45,454 nucleotides of DNA from Bacteroidota bacterium (GCA_018818165.1 JAHISP010000049.1:1-45454), one strand, 5' to 3'; positions 35,199 to 44,464 are shown, counted from the first letter of the stretch. Numbers and translations: made by a program. The notes: generated by a model not told the origin, from the sequence alone.

Positions 35199-36551
35199 AT
35201 GAAAAAAATAATTACACTCTTTGCATTATCAACACTTCTATTTTTTGTTGCTTGCGAGGATAGATCTGATTTGACAGCACCTACAGCTCCAAATACTGGA
35301 GATGCAGATTTTACAAGATTTGTTTCAATTGGCAATAGTTTAACAGCTGGATATCAAAGTGGATCTTTATATGAAAGTTCACAAGTATATTCATTTGGTA
35401 AAATTATTGCAGATCAAGTTGGAACTACTTATGAACAACCTCTAATTAGTGAACCTGGAATTCCTGGTAAATTAGAATTGCATGATTTAACACCCACTAT
35501 TATTGCTAATTCTGAATTAGGATCGCTTCTTAATTCAACTTATGCAGCACCTTATAATAATCTAGGTGTACCTGGTGCAATTTTGTATGATTTAATAGAT
35601 GAAACAGGTTTTACAGCAAAATCTGCTGCAAGAGAAAATCCATATTTTAGTATTGTCTTAAGAGATGCAGCATTTGGTGCCAGCATTGTGAAACAAGCAT
35701 TAAATCTTCAACCAACTTTTATTACTCTTTGGATTGGAAATAATGATGTACTTGGATATGCAACAAGCGGTGGAACAACAGGAACAGACCCAGCAACGGG
35801 AAAACTACCAACTGACGTTCCAACTTTTACTTATCTTTATAATCAAGTTGCTTTGGCTTTAACTGATACAACTGGTCATAGAAAAATTGCAGTTGCAAAT
35901 ATTCCAGATGTTCAAAATATTCCATTTTTCACTACAGTTGGTCCTAAATTATCTGCATCACTTGAAGCTATGGGTGTTCCAGCAATGGTTTATCAATCAA
36001 CTCACACCGGAATGGGATTTGGAGTTGCCACAACAGCAGATTTGAAAAATGGCAATGTTCTTTTAACACTTACTGGAAGTGGTGCAACAGCTTATTTGGG
36101 TGATAGAAGTGGAGCATACTATGCAATGAATAATATTGCTGTTCCTACTGGAGTTGTAACTGACTCTGCATTTGGATTTAGTCCATATAATCCTTGGCCA
36201 GATAAATTTACACTTGAGCCAGCTGAAATTACAATTGCTCAAGCAGCTACAACAAATTTAAATAAAGTAATTAGTGATGTTGCAACAGCAAATACAAAAA
36301 CTTGGGTATTAGTTGACATTAATTCTTTCTTTGATGATGTAGCAGATGGTGGAATAATGATAGATGGTATTAATTTCACAACTAGTTTTATTCTTGGAAA
36401 TACTTTTAGTTTAGATGGTGTACATCCAACAACAAGAGGTTATGCAATAATTGCTAATGAATTTATTAGTGCAATTAATGGTAAATTTAAGTCATCTATC
36501 TCTAAAGTTAATGTTTCATCTTATCCAGCTAGTATTTCTTTAAATAATTAA
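35199..36551 (+). CDS. SGNH/GDSL-type lipoprotein hydrolase
   Basis: 450 aa. The lipobox is in LFFVAC (Cys about 19). Hydrolase blocks: block I SIGNSLTAGYQ with nucleophile Ser47, block III WIGNNDVLG (Asn181-Asn182), and block V DGVHPTTRGYAIIA with Asp406-His409. It should be an esterase or lipase anchored to a membrane, probably the outer one. I start it at ATG 35199 (GGGG 8-9 nt upstream); an in-frame ATG at 35151 would lie inside the FadL gene and hide the signal peptide. The pairing with a FadL-type porin suggests release of acyl chains followed by uptake (inference). Confidence 0.9.
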   Translation: MKKIITLFALSTLLFFVACEDRSDLTAPTAPNTGDADFTRFVSIGNSLTAGYQSGSLYESSQVYSFGKIIADQVGTTYEQPLISEPGIPGKLELHDLTPTIIANSELGSLLNSTYAAPYNNLGVPGAILYDLIDETGFTAKSAARENPYFSIVLRDAAFGASIVKQALNLQPTFITLWIGNNDVLGYATSGGTTGTDPATGKLPTDVPTFTYLYNQVALALTDTTGHRKIAVANIPDVQNIPFFTTVGPKLSASLEAMGVPAMVYQSTHTGMGFGVATTADLKNGNVLLTLTGSGATAYLGDRSGAYYAMNNIAVPTGVVTDSAFGFSPYNPWPDKFTLEPAEITIAQAATTNLNKVISDVATANTKTWVLVDINSFFDDVADGGIMIDGINFTTSFILGNTFSLDGVHPTTRGYAIIANEFISAINGKFKSSISKVNVSSYPASISLNN

Positions 36552-36628
36552 TAAACATTTATAATTGGTTATTTATGCCCGCTTTTTTTTATATTAAGTG
36601 GGCTAAATATTTTAATTACAGGTTTTAT

Positions 36629-37138
36629 ATGAAACAAACATTTAAATATTTTCATAAATACAGAAGTATTAACAATTGTGAATATAATTACTATTTAAAA
36701 CTAATTAGAAGCATATTTTTAATGTTATCATCTACATTAGTCTTAATTAGTTGCTCATCTGTGCAAGAATCTGAAACAAAAAGTTCAGACAGTACAAACA
36801 CTGCTAGTACCTATGTCTTCGATAATGTTACATTAGTTGATTCAATAAATAATTCAGAAGTTGAAATAGTTGAATCACCAGTAATTGTTGAAAAAGCTGT
36901 TGAATTATTTATTGTTCAAATTGGTGCATTTACTACTCAAGAGAAAGCGGAATTATTTTTATTAAAATTTAAAAATAAAATTAATTATGATTTAAATATT
37001 AACTTTAACACTGAGAAGGGTTTACATGTAATTCAACTTCCACCGTTTAGAACAAAGGAAGAAGCTGATAAAGTTAGAGATGAGCTAAGAAATATCAATG
37101 AATTAGAAGGTACATTTACAGTACCTAATTATAAATAA
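36629..37138 (+). CDS. SPOR-domain lipoprotein
   Basis: About 169 aa from ATG 36629 (CAGG 6 nt upstream). A hydrophobic stretch ends in the lipobox VLISCSS, preceded by an unusually long basic and aromatic N-region, so the true start is uncertain (an in-frame ATG exists at 36575). After a Ser/Thr-rich linker, a SPOR domain occupies the last 75 residues (LFIVQIGAFTTQEKAELFL...VIQLPPFRTKEEADKVRDEL). SPOR domains bind denuded peptidoglycan at division sites. Confidence 0.85.
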   Translation: MKQTFKYFHKYRSINNCEYNYYLKLIRSIFLMLSSTLVLISCSSVQESETKSSDSTNTASTYVFDNVTLVDSINNSEVEIVESPVIVEKAVELFIVQIGAFTTQEKAELFLLKFKNKINYDLNINFNTEKGLHVIQLPPFRTKEEADKVRDELRNINELEGTFTVPNYK

Positions 37139-37158
37139 CTTCAAAGAGGAGGAACATT

Positions 37159-37587
37159 ATGGCGTTTTCATTAAACAAAGCACAACTAATAGGCACAATT
37201 GGGAGAGATGCTGAAACATCATTTACAACTACAAATTTATCGGTTACAAAATTTTCAGTTGCTACCTCGCACAGCAGAAAGACAAAAGATGGTAATTGGG
37301 AAAATGAAACAACTTGGCACAACATAACTGCTTTTGGATTAAATGATTTCCTTAAGGATAAACTTAAAAAAGGTGCAAAAATTTATGTTGAAGGTAGAAT
37401 TGATCATAACAGTTATGAAAAAGATGGTCAGACAAAGTATTTCACTAGTATTATTACTGACTTCAACGGAATTATTCCTTTGGATAAAAAAGACGATAGT
37501 TATGATTCATCTCAAAGTGGATCATTTACAGAAAGTGCTCCAGCTCCAAGTAGTTCTGCAAATACTGAAGATGATTTACCATTCTAA
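37159..37587 (+). CDS. ssb: Single-stranded DNA-binding protein
   Basis: 142 aa. An OB-fold (about 1-108: SLNKAQLIGTIGRDAE, 'VATSHSRKTKDGNWENETTWHNITAFG', 'GAKIYVEGRID') and a short Ser-rich linker end in the acidic tip EDDLPF, which recruits replication and repair partners. AGGAGG 7 nt upstream gives a strong start. A perfect terminator follows. Confidence 0.96.
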   Translation: MAFSLNKAQLIGTIGRDAETSFTTTNLSVTKFSVATSHSRKTKDGNWENETTWHNITAFGLNDFLKDKLKKGAKIYVEGRIDHNSYEKDGQTKYFTSIITDFNGIIPLDKKDDSYDSSQSGSFTESAPAPSSSANTEDDLPF

Positions 37588-37609
37588 AACAATTCAAAAT
37601 GAATTCACG

Positions 37610-37643
37610 AAGAGTAATTAAATTATTTTAATTACTCTTTTTT
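37610..37643 (+). terminator. Intrinsic terminator after ssb
   Basis: A perfect 13-bp stem (37610-37622 with 37627-37639, core AAGAGTAATTAAA), a 4-nt loop and a T-run to 37643, 22 nt after the ssb stop. Confidence 0.88.
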
Positions 37644-37692
37644 ATTATATTTAGTCTGGTTATGTAAAACATTATGAGGTCTTAAGACTTAA

Positions 37693-38985
37693 TTGGAATT
37701 TGATTCGTATTCTGGGGTATTTATAATACTTCTTTCGTTAGTTATGTCTGCTTTCTTTTCTGGTTCTGAAGTAGCTCTATTCTCACTTGACAAAAAACAA
37801 ATTAATTTGCTTAAAGAACAAAAATCAGTTCTTAGTCGTTATATTATTAGTTTACTTGAAGCTCCAAGACGATTATTAGTGACAATTCTTCTAGGAAATA
37901 CAATATTTAATGTATTAGCTACAATAATAGGTGTTTCACTTGCGATAAGTATTTCGGAAAAATACAATTATCCTGTAGAAGTAATGTTGCTGCTTCAAAT
38001 AATTGTACTAACAGCATTTATTTTAATAATTGGTGAAATAACACCAAAATTATTTGCATCTAAAAATCCCGTTGCTTACTCTAAATTAGTTTCAATCCCA
38101 TTATATTGGACTTCCGTAATTCTCTACCCAGTGGCGAAAATATTAACTGATTCAATTAAAATATTAGTCTCTAATATTAAAATTGATTCATCAAAAACTG
38201 CTCTTAGAACTTCTGAGATAGCTGATTTAGCTGATATTGGAAAAGAGCATGGTTCCCTTGAAGAAGACGAACACGAGTTAATACACGGATTAGTTGATTT
38301 CAAATTAATAATTGCTAGAGAAGTTATGACTCCAAGAGTTGATATTATTTCTCTCTCATATAAATCTACTCTTAATGAAGTAATTAAAGCTATTACCGAT
38401 TCTGGACATAGTAGAATTCCAATTCACAATGATGGTCTGGATAATATTATTGGCATTTTATATGCAAAAGATCTTTTAAATTATCTTGGAAATAAAGAAG
38501 CCGAAAAGAATTTTAATTTGAAAAATATTGCGCGTGATGTAATGTTTGTTCCTGAAACAAAGTTAATAAGTGATTTGCTTAAAGAATTTCAAGAAATGAA
38601 TAGACATATGGGAATAGTTGTTGATGAATATGGTGGAACTGCAGGGTTAATTACATTAGAAGATATTTTGGAAGAAATTGTAGGTGAAATTCAAGACGAA
38701 TATGATAATGAAGATAAAGAAATAATAAAAATTAATGATGATAAATACATTCTTCTTGGTAAAGTTGATATTGATTCTTTAAGTGAATTACTTGGGGATG
38801 ATTTTAAATATGAAGATGAAGACTATGATACTATTGGTGGTTTTATTTTTCAGCAAGCTGGAAGTATTCCAGAAAAAGGTTATAACTTTGATTTTAATAA
38901 TTATAATTTCAAAGTAGTCGAAATTGATAATAATCGAATTTCCAAAGTAATGGTTACTAGAATCATGAAAAAGGGAGATAAATGA
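37693..38985 (+). CDS. CNNM/CorC (hemolysin-type) transporter-associated membrane protein
   Basis: 430 aa. The N-terminal DUF21/CNNM membrane domain (about 1-190, four hydrophobic segments, 'AFFSGSEVALFSLDKKQI' and 'GEITPKLFASKNP') is followed by two CBS domains (about 205-335, 'REVMTPRVDIISL', 'MGIVVDEYGGTAGLITLEDILEEIVGEIQDEYD') and a CorC_HlyC domain to the end. The family handles Mg/Co efflux or related ion functions; the 'hemolysin' name is historical. The start is TTG 37693 with a distant GAGG (12 nt). It overlaps the next gene by four bases. Confidence 0.88.
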   Translation: MEFDSYSGVFIILLSLVMSAFFSGSEVALFSLDKKQINLLKEQKSVLSRYIISLLEAPRRLLVTILLGNTIFNVLATIIGVSLAISISEKYNYPVEVMLLLQIIVLTAFILIIGEITPKLFASKNPVAYSKLVSIPLYWTSVILYPVAKILTDSIKILVSNIKIDSSKTALRTSEIADLADIGKEHGSLEEDEHELIHGLVDFKLIIAREVMTPRVDIISLSYKSTLNEVIKAITDSGHSRIPIHNDGLDNIIGILYAKDLLNYLGNKEAEKNFNLKNIARDVMFVPETKLISDLLKEFQEMNRHMGIVVDEYGGTAGLITLEDILEEIVGEIQDEYDNEDKEIIKINDDKYILLGKVDIDSLSELLGDDFKYEDEDYDTIGGFIFQQAGSIPEKGYNFDFNNYNFKVVEIDNNRISKVMVTRIMKKGDK

Positions 38986-39338
38986 AATTTGGATGTATTT
39001 TCAAACTAATTGCAATTATTGTAGTTATTCTTGGAACATCTTTTTATCTTTACGAAAAATATGGAAAGGATTTTATATCAGAAAATACTGAAAAAGCCAA
39101 GGAATTGGCAATTAATAAAATTGATAAATTGGTTGAGGATTTTAAGACAAGGGAAATAGAAAATCCTCTAAAAGATAAATTCACAGAAATGTTAAAAGAT
39201 GTTGAAAAAAGGAAAAACGAATTTTCCGATGCAAAATTTGAAGAGATAATCAGTAGTTTTAATAAAATAATAAAAGAAAATAATTTGAACAGCAAATCAT
39301 TAGAAAATCTAAAAAAAATAGTTGAATTAAAAAAATAA
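38982..39338 (+). CDS. Single-pass membrane protein with coiled coil, unknown
   Basis: 118 aa. One N-terminal membrane helix (about 5-25, IFKLIAIIVVILGTSFYLYEKYG) and then about 90 highly charged Lys/Glu-rich residues predicted to be helical (ENTEKAKELAINKIDKLVE...). The topology suggests a periplasmic helical rod. It overlaps the CNNM gene (ATGA) and is 4 nt before the MCE gene, so it may work with the MCE protein. No family recognised. Confidence 0.75.
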   Translation: MKFGCIFKLIAIIVVILGTSFYLYEKYGKDFISENTEKAKELAINKIDKLVEDFKTREIENPLKDKFTEMLKDVEKRKNEFSDAKFEEIISSFNKIIKENNLNSKSLENLKKIVELKK

Positions 39339-39342
39339 TTTT

Positions 39343-40251
39343 ATGAAAAATCAAAAAAAAGCAGAATTAAAGGTTGGTATTACTGTTATTGTTGCAATAG
39401 TGATACTTCTTTGGGTTCTTGGATGGGCGAAAAATTTCAGTTTAAATTCTCACGAAAAAATGCTTTCTATATCATTCCAAAATGTTGCTGGCCTTGTTGT
39501 TGGCGATATAGTTGCAGTTCAAGGAATTAAAGAAGGCTATGTTAAGAACCTTCATAACGAAGATAATTCTGTAATTGTTGATGTTTCTATTTCTGATAAA
39601 GTGAATTTGAAAAGTGATGCACAATTCTCAATTATGATGGTTGATTTAATGGGGGGCAAAAAAATAGAAATTTCACCAGGTATTTCTAATGTTATTCTAG
39701 ATTATTCAAAAGTCCAAAATGGTCAATTCGTAGGTGATATTTCTACTGCCATGGCGGCTCTTGGCTCTGTTCAAAATGATTTAATTAGCGTTATTGGTGA
39801 AATAAAAATAACACTAACTTCATTTAATAAAATAATGGATAACCCTAAGTTTATTGATGATTTACAGACAAGTGTTACATCATTAAATTTGCTTATTAAA
39901 AAAACTGATAAAATTATTTCTAATAATAGTAATTCTATTTCAGAATTGATCAAAAATAGCAATGAATTTGTTTCAAATTCAAACAAATTTGTTCTTGAAA
40001 ATAAAGATGATATTAAATCTTCATTAAATGATTTAAGTGGATTAGTAAAAAGTACAGACACACTTATGCTAAAATTAAATAGTTTTTTTGATGAAGTTAA
40101 AAATCAAGAAAATAATTTAGGTAAGTTAATGTATGATAAGGAGTTAGTAGATAATTTGTCGGTTACATTAAAAAGGCTTAAAGAGTTAAGTGATACAATA
40201 AATAAACAATTACGTGAGAAAGGTATTAAAGTTGATGCAAACATATTTTAG
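39343..40251 (+). CDS. MCE/MlaD family protein
   Basis: 302 aa. One N-terminal membrane helix (about 10-30, ITVIVAIVILLWVLGWAK), then an MCE domain (about 38-115, 'SISFQNVAGLVVGDIVAVQGIKEGYV', 'LMGGKKIEISPG'), then a long helical/coiled-coil tail. MCE proteins form hexameric lipid-transfer rings in the periplasm, usually with an MlaE permease and MlaF ATPase; neither is in the window. It overlaps the gamma-glutamyltransferase gene at its end. Confidence 0.9.
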   Translation: MKNQKKAELKVGITVIVAIVILLWVLGWAKNFSLNSHEKMLSISFQNVAGLVVGDIVAVQGIKEGYVKNLHNEDNSVIVDVSISDKVNLKSDAQFSIMMVDLMGGKKIEISPGISNVILDYSKVQNGQFVGDISTAMAALGSVQNDLISVIGEIKITLTSFNKIMDNPKFIDDLQTSVTSLNLLIKKTDKIISNNSNSISELIKNSNEFVSNSNKFVLENKDDIKSSLNDLSGLVKSTDTLMLKLNSFFDEVKNQENNLGKLMYDKELVDNLSVTLKRLKELSDTINKQLREKGIKVDANIF

Positions 40252-41926
40252 AAATTTCCTTTTATTTATTATTCTAATAAGTATTCCATTTTTAGCTAAA
40301 TCCAAAGACCCAGTTAGAGCTAATAATGGAATGGTTGTTTCTGCTAGTGATATTGCATCATTAGTTGGTGTTGAAATTCTTGAAAAAGGTGGAAATGCAA
40401 TTGATGCTGCCGTAGCTACAGGATTTGCACTTGCTGTAACTTATCCTCAAGCTGGTAATATAGGGGGAGGTGGATTTATGGTAATTCATCTAGAAGATGG
40501 TACTAATACAACTATTGATTATAGAGAAAAAGCACCTCAAACTGCATTTCGTGATATGTTTCTTAATAAAAATGGGAAATTTGTTTTAGCAAAAAGTACA
40601 GAGGGATGGTTATCATCAGGCATACCTGGTAGTGTTGCTGGAATGCTTTATGCGCTTGAAAAATATGGAACAATGACTCGTGATGAAATTCTTCAACCTG
40701 CAATTAAATTGGCGAGTAACGGATTTATAATTGATTATAGATTTGCTGAAGCTTTAAATGACTATAAAAAGGAGTTTGAAAGATATAAATCCACAAAGAA
40801 AATATTTACTAAAACTGATGAAGATTTCACTGAAGGGGAATTATTAGTTCAAAAAGATTTAGCTAAAACACTTAGATCAATAAAGTTGATTGGTAATGAT
40901 GGATTTTATAAAGGGGAAGTAGCTAATTTAATTGCAAAGCAATCAAAAGCAAATGGTGGTTTTATATCCATTGAAGATTTGAGTAATTATAAACCAATTG
41001 AACGTGCTCCAATTTTAGGATTGTACCGCAATAACAAAATTGTATCCATGGGACCACCTTCTTCTGGTGGTATTGCGTTAGTTGAAGCACTTAATTCGCT
41101 TGAAATGTTTTCTTTTGAAAATAAAGCATGGGGAAGTAGTAGTTACATCCACACCGTTTCTGAAGTGCTAAAATATGTTTTTGCAGATAGAGCAGAGCAT
41201 CTTGGCGACATGGATTTTTATCCAGTTCCTCAAAAGTGGTTAATCTCAAAAGAAAGAGGTAAAGAAATTGCTGCGCTTGTTGGTGATAAAGCGATTCCTT
41301 CCAATAAAATATCTCATGCAAATCCTCCAGCAAAAGAAAGTGAAGAAACTACACATTTTTCTGTTGTTGATTCTTATGGAAATGCAGTTAGTGTTACTAC
41401 TACCTTAAATTCTACTTTTGGAAATAAAATTGTTGTTTCTGGAGCTGGTTTTATAATGAATAATGAAATGGATGATTTTTCTGCAAAACCTGGAACCTCA
41501 AACCAATATGGATTACTTGGTGGAGAAGCAAACTCAATTGAACCAAATAAAAGAATGTTAAGTGCAATGACTCCCACAATAATTCTAAATTCTGAGGACA
41601 AACCGTTTATGGTTATTGGTTCACCTGGTGGCTCAACTATTATCACAACTGTTTTGCAAGTTATTCTTAATGTCATAGATTTTAATATGGATATACAAGA
41701 AGCAATTGATGCCCCACGTTTCCATCATCAATGGAAACCTGATAGAATTGATTTTGAACATTATGGAATGACCGAAGATGTAAAGAAAAATCTTAGCAGA
41801 AAAGGTCAATTTATTGGTAAAGAGAGAGTTCTTGGTAGAGCTGAAGGAATTATTATAGACTATAAAAATAATATTATTTGGGGCGCATCCGATCCTCGTG
41901 GATATGGAGAAGCAGCAGGATATTGA
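40235..41926 (+). CDS. ggt: Gamma-glutamyltransferase precursor
   Basis: 563 aa from ATG 40235, giving a proper signal peptide (FRNFLLFIILISIPFLAKS). Starts at GTG 40214 or TTG 40232 are possible but add charged residues. This start overlaps the MCE gene by 17 nt. Family motifs: GGNAIDAAVATGFALAVTYPQAGNIGGGGFMV, 'GLLGGEANSIEPNKRMLSAMTPT' and the self-cleavage/nucleophile site EETTHFSVVDSYGNAVS, with Thr372 the likely catalytic residue. It hydrolyses or transfers the gamma-glutamyl group of glutathione-like peptides in the periplasm. Confidence 0.93.
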   Translation: MQTYFRNFLLFIILISIPFLAKSKDPVRANNGMVVSASDIASLVGVEILEKGGNAIDAAVATGFALAVTYPQAGNIGGGGFMVIHLEDGTNTTIDYREKAPQTAFRDMFLNKNGKFVLAKSTEGWLSSGIPGSVAGMLYALEKYGTMTRDEILQPAIKLASNGFIIDYRFAEALNDYKKEFERYKSTKKIFTKTDEDFTEGELLVQKDLAKTLRSIKLIGNDGFYKGEVANLIAKQSKANGGFISIEDLSNYKPIERAPILGLYRNNKIVSMGPPSSGGIALVEALNSLEMFSFENKAWGSSSYIHTVSEVLKYVFADRAEHLGDMDFYPVPQKWLISKERGKEIAALVGDKAIPSNKISHANPPAKESEETTHFSVVDSYGNAVSVTTTLNSTFGNKIVVSGAGFIMNNEMDDFSAKPGTSNQYGLLGGEANSIEPNKRMLSAMTPTIILNSEDKPFMVIGSPGGSTIITTVLQVILNVIDFNMDIQEAIDAPRFHHQWKPDRIDFEHYGMTEDVKKNLSRKGQFIGKERVLGRAEGIIIDYKNNIIWGASDPRGYGEAAGY

Positions 41927-42053
41927 GCAAGAAATAAAAAAGAATAAAAGATAAACTAAAATGACCAAACGTAATACGAGAACTGTTTGATGTTTTAGCA
42001 TTTTTTTTAATTATTATTTTGTTATAATAATTTACAAATTGAAATTTGAGAAA

Positions 42054-42434
42054 ATGATGGTTTTTGGAATAGGTACAGATTTAATAGAAATCAATAGAAT
42101 TGAAAAAAGCATTAAAAAGTTTGGTGAGCATTTTATCGATAAAATTTTCACAGAAGTTGAAAAAAAATACTCCAATTCCAAAGGCTCACCATATCAACAT
42201 TTCGCAGCTCGTTTTGCAGCAAAAGAAGCAATAGCAAAAGCACTAGCCACACCAGATAATAAAGGCTTCAACTGGCACGATATAGAAGTGTTTAATGAGC
42301 CAAATGGTTTTCCCAGTGCTCGCCTTTATGGAAAAGTGAAAAATATTCTCGGTGATGATAAAGAGTTAAAAATATCAATTAGCCATTCTGATAATTACGC
42401 TACTTGTGTTGCAATAGTTTATTATAAAAGATGA
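42054..42434 (+). CDS. acpS: Holo-[acyl-carrier-protein] synthase
   Basis: 126 aa from ATG 42054, behind GAG at 5 nt (MMVFGIGTDLIEINRIEKS). ATG 42057 is equally possible, while the upstream TTG 42039 adds an atypical N-terminus. The Mg-binding Asp in GIGTDLIE and Glu in ARFAAKEAIAKAL are both present, as is 'ISISHSDNYATCVAI'. It transfers 4'-phosphopantetheine from CoA to acyl carrier protein. A TATAAT at 42023-42028 may be its -10 box; I see no good -35. Confidence 0.94.
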   Translation: MMVFGIGTDLIEINRIEKSIKKFGEHFIDKIFTEVEKKYSNSKGSPYQHFAARFAAKEAIAKALATPDNKGFNWHDIEVFNEPNGFPSARLYGKVKNILGDDKELKISISHSDNYATCVAIVYYKR

Positions 42435-42827
42435 ATATTTGTCATGTTTTATATTTTCCAAAATTCACAATACTTTCCAATGTAAAATAATATTTCAACA
42501 CTGTTGGGGTTGCTGTTTTTTTACTTGTATCTATAAATGTACTTTCTCATGTTCCTTTAAACTCATCAGCAAATTCCCTTCCATATTAATATCCTTTTTT
42601 TTATGAAATACTAATATATCTTTTTTACTGACATTTATATCGAGTCATATCTATGACATTTTTATAGAGTTATAACAATAAAATTCAAAATAAAATATCT
42701 CCCTTGATAAATAATAAATATGTTCTTACATTCATATATAAACAATTACCCTTTCTCGGCAATATATTTTCTTTTGTTATACGGAACACATAAGTTTTTT
42801 AATAACAACAAAATTGGGGAGGTAGTT
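42435..42827. other. 393-bp gap between acpS and the YbaK-type gene
   Basis: AT-rich with many T tracts and no ORF I can support; the reading frame open from 42720 is just an N-terminal extension of the next gene. The strong GGGGAGG at 42816-42822 belongs to the downstream gene. I see no clear promoter or RNA structure. Confidence 0.5.
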
Positions 42828-43301
42828 ATGCCATCTAAAACACTTAAAAAATATCTTGACGATAACAATATCAAGTATATTACAATTAATCATTCTGAAG
42901 CTTATACAGCTCAAGAAATTGCAGCATCAGCCCATATAAAGGGCGATGAATTTGCTAAAACAGTAATTCTTAAAATCGATGGTAAAATGGTTATGGCTGT
43001 ACTTCCAGCTTCGTACAAAATAGATTTTAAGAATCTTGTACATCTTGGTTTGGGTGAAAATATCAGACTGGCAAATGAAATGGAATTTAAAGACAAATTT
43101 CCTGAATGCGAAGTTGGAGCCATGCCACCTTTTGGTAATCTTTATAATATTGAAGTTTATACAGCCGAAAGTTTGATGAGAGATAAAGTAATTGCTTTCA
43201 ATAGTGGAACTCATAAGGAATTAATAAAGATGAAAACAGAAGACTTTGTTAGACTTGTTGAACCAGAAATATTTCAGTTTTCTAAAAAAACTATGGTTTA
43301 A
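42828..43301 (+). CDS. YbaK/EbsC family aminoacyl-tRNA deacylase-like protein
   Basis: 157 aa from ATG 42828, chosen for GGGGAGG 5 nt upstream. The stretch 'SEAYTAQEIAASAHIKGDEFAKTVILKIDGKMVMAVLPAS' contains the Lys of the family's active site. 'CEVGAMPPFGNLYNIEVYTAESL' is the conserved GxxxPFG segment, and 'FNSGTHKELIKM' closes the fold. Members hydrolyse mischarged tRNAs such as Ala- or Cys-tRNA(Pro). The exact specificity cannot be read here. Confidence 0.9.
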   Translation: MPSKTLKKYLDDNNIKYITINHSEAYTAQEIAASAHIKGDEFAKTVILKIDGKMVMAVLPASYKIDFKNLVHLGLGENIRLANEMEFKDKFPECEVGAMPPFGNLYNIEVYTAESLMRDKVIAFNSGTHKELIKMKTEDFVRLVEPEIFQFSKKTMV

Positions 43302-43323
43302 TAATTATTGAATATTATAATTT

Positions 43324-43354
43324 AACCACGAATCAAAAGTTCGTGGTTTTTTTA
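43324..43354 (+). terminator. Intrinsic terminator after the YbaK-type gene
   Basis: AACCACGAA (43324-43332) pairs with TTCGTGGTT (43340-43348) around a 7-nt loop and is followed by a T-run. It lies 22 nt after the stop. Confidence 0.9.
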
Positions 43355-43483
43355 TAACTGACCTAAATTAGACATATCCGTAAAATGAACTAACACTTTT
43401 TATCCTAAATCTTATAATAAAAAAATCTATAATTTTTGTATCTTGCAACTTGTTTTAAAATAGTTATTCAAAATGGAATTTAC

Positions 43484-44464
43484 ATGGCAAAAAAGAGAAT
43501 ATTAAGTGGAATGCGTCCTACAGGAAAGCTTCATATAGGACATTATGTTGGTGCTTTAGAAAATTGGGTTAGATTGCAAAATGAATATGAAAGTTTTCAT
43601 CTTATTGCTGATTACCATGTTTTAACTACAGCTTTAAGAAATGATGATATTTATAAAAACACAATTGATATGATTATTGATTGGCTTGCTTCTGGATTGG
43701 ACCCCGTAAAATCACCAATATTTAGACAATCTCAAATTAAACAGCATACTGAGCTACATTTAATATTTTCGATGTTAGTAACTGCTGCTCGTTTGGAGCG
43801 AAATCCTACAGTTAAAGAACAAGTAAGAGATTTGAATATAGAAAATGTTACTTATGGACATTTAGGCTATCCTGTGTTACAATCCGCAGATATTTTATTG
43901 TACAAAGGCGAAGCTGTTCCAGTTGGTGAAGATCAAGTTCCACACGTGGAAATTACTCGCGAAATTGCCAGGAAATTTAATTCTGTTTATGGAGATGTTT
44001 TTCCAGAATCGAAAGCTTTGTTAACAAAATTTGCCCGATTGCCAGGTTTGGACGGCGATGCCAAAATGAGTAAATCACTAAATAATACAATTCTTCTTTC
44101 CGATTCGGCAGAGGAAGTTAAATTAAAATTAAAAAAAGCTAAAACAGATACTCAAAAAGTTAGACGAAATGACCCAGGCAGACCAGAAGTATGCTTGGTT
44201 TTCACTTATCAGAAAAAATTTAATCCAGATGAAGTATTAGAAATTGAAGCAGGATGTAAATCTGGTGAATTAGGTTGTGCGGATTGTAAATTAAAATGTT
44301 CATCGAAAATTAGTGAATTCCTGAACCCAATAATTGAGAAGAGGAATTACTACGAAAACAATTTGGATGAAGTTAAAGATATTTTATCAGATGGTGAAAA
44401 ACGAGCAAAAATAGTAGCTGTTTCAACTATGGAAGATGTTCACAAAGTAATGAAGTTTGGATAA
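43484..44464 (+). CDS. trpS: Tryptophanyl-tRNA synthetase with a likely [4Fe-4S] motif
   Basis: 326 aa from ATG 43484 (GGA 7 nt upstream). The class I signatures are TGKLHIGHYVG (HIGH at 17-20) and KMSKS (194-198). It charges tRNA(Trp) with tryptophan. Unusually, a cysteine-rich C-terminal segment has Cys237, 258, 265, 268 and 272. The spacing C-x20-C-x6-C-x2-C is almost that of the iron-sulfur TrpRS described from Thermotoga maritima (C-x22-C-x6-C-x2-C, from memory), where the cluster sits near the anticodon-binding site. An upstream extension to 43436 has no ribosome site. Confidence 0.95.
   Translation: MAKKRILSGMRPTGKLHIGHYVGALENWVRLQNEYESFHLIADYHVLTTALRNDDIYKNTIDMIIDWLASGLDPVKSPIFRQSQIKQHTELHLIFSMLVTAARLERNPTVKEQVRDLNIENVTYGHLGYPVLQSADILLYKGEAVPVGEDQVPHVEITREIARKFNSVYGDVFPESKALLTKFARLPGLDGDAKMSKSLNNTILLSDSAEEVKLKLKKAKTDTQKVRRNDPGRPEVCLVFTYQKKFNPDEVLEIEAGCKSGELGCADCKLKCSSKISEFLNPIIEKRNYYENNLDEVKDILSDGEKRAKIVAVSTMEDVHKVMKFG

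Noticed and set aside
36575-36612. GCCCGC/GTGGGC hairpin as a terminator after the SGNH gene
   Set aside because: The T-run is in the loop, not after the 3' arm, and the stem is only six pairs including a G-U.
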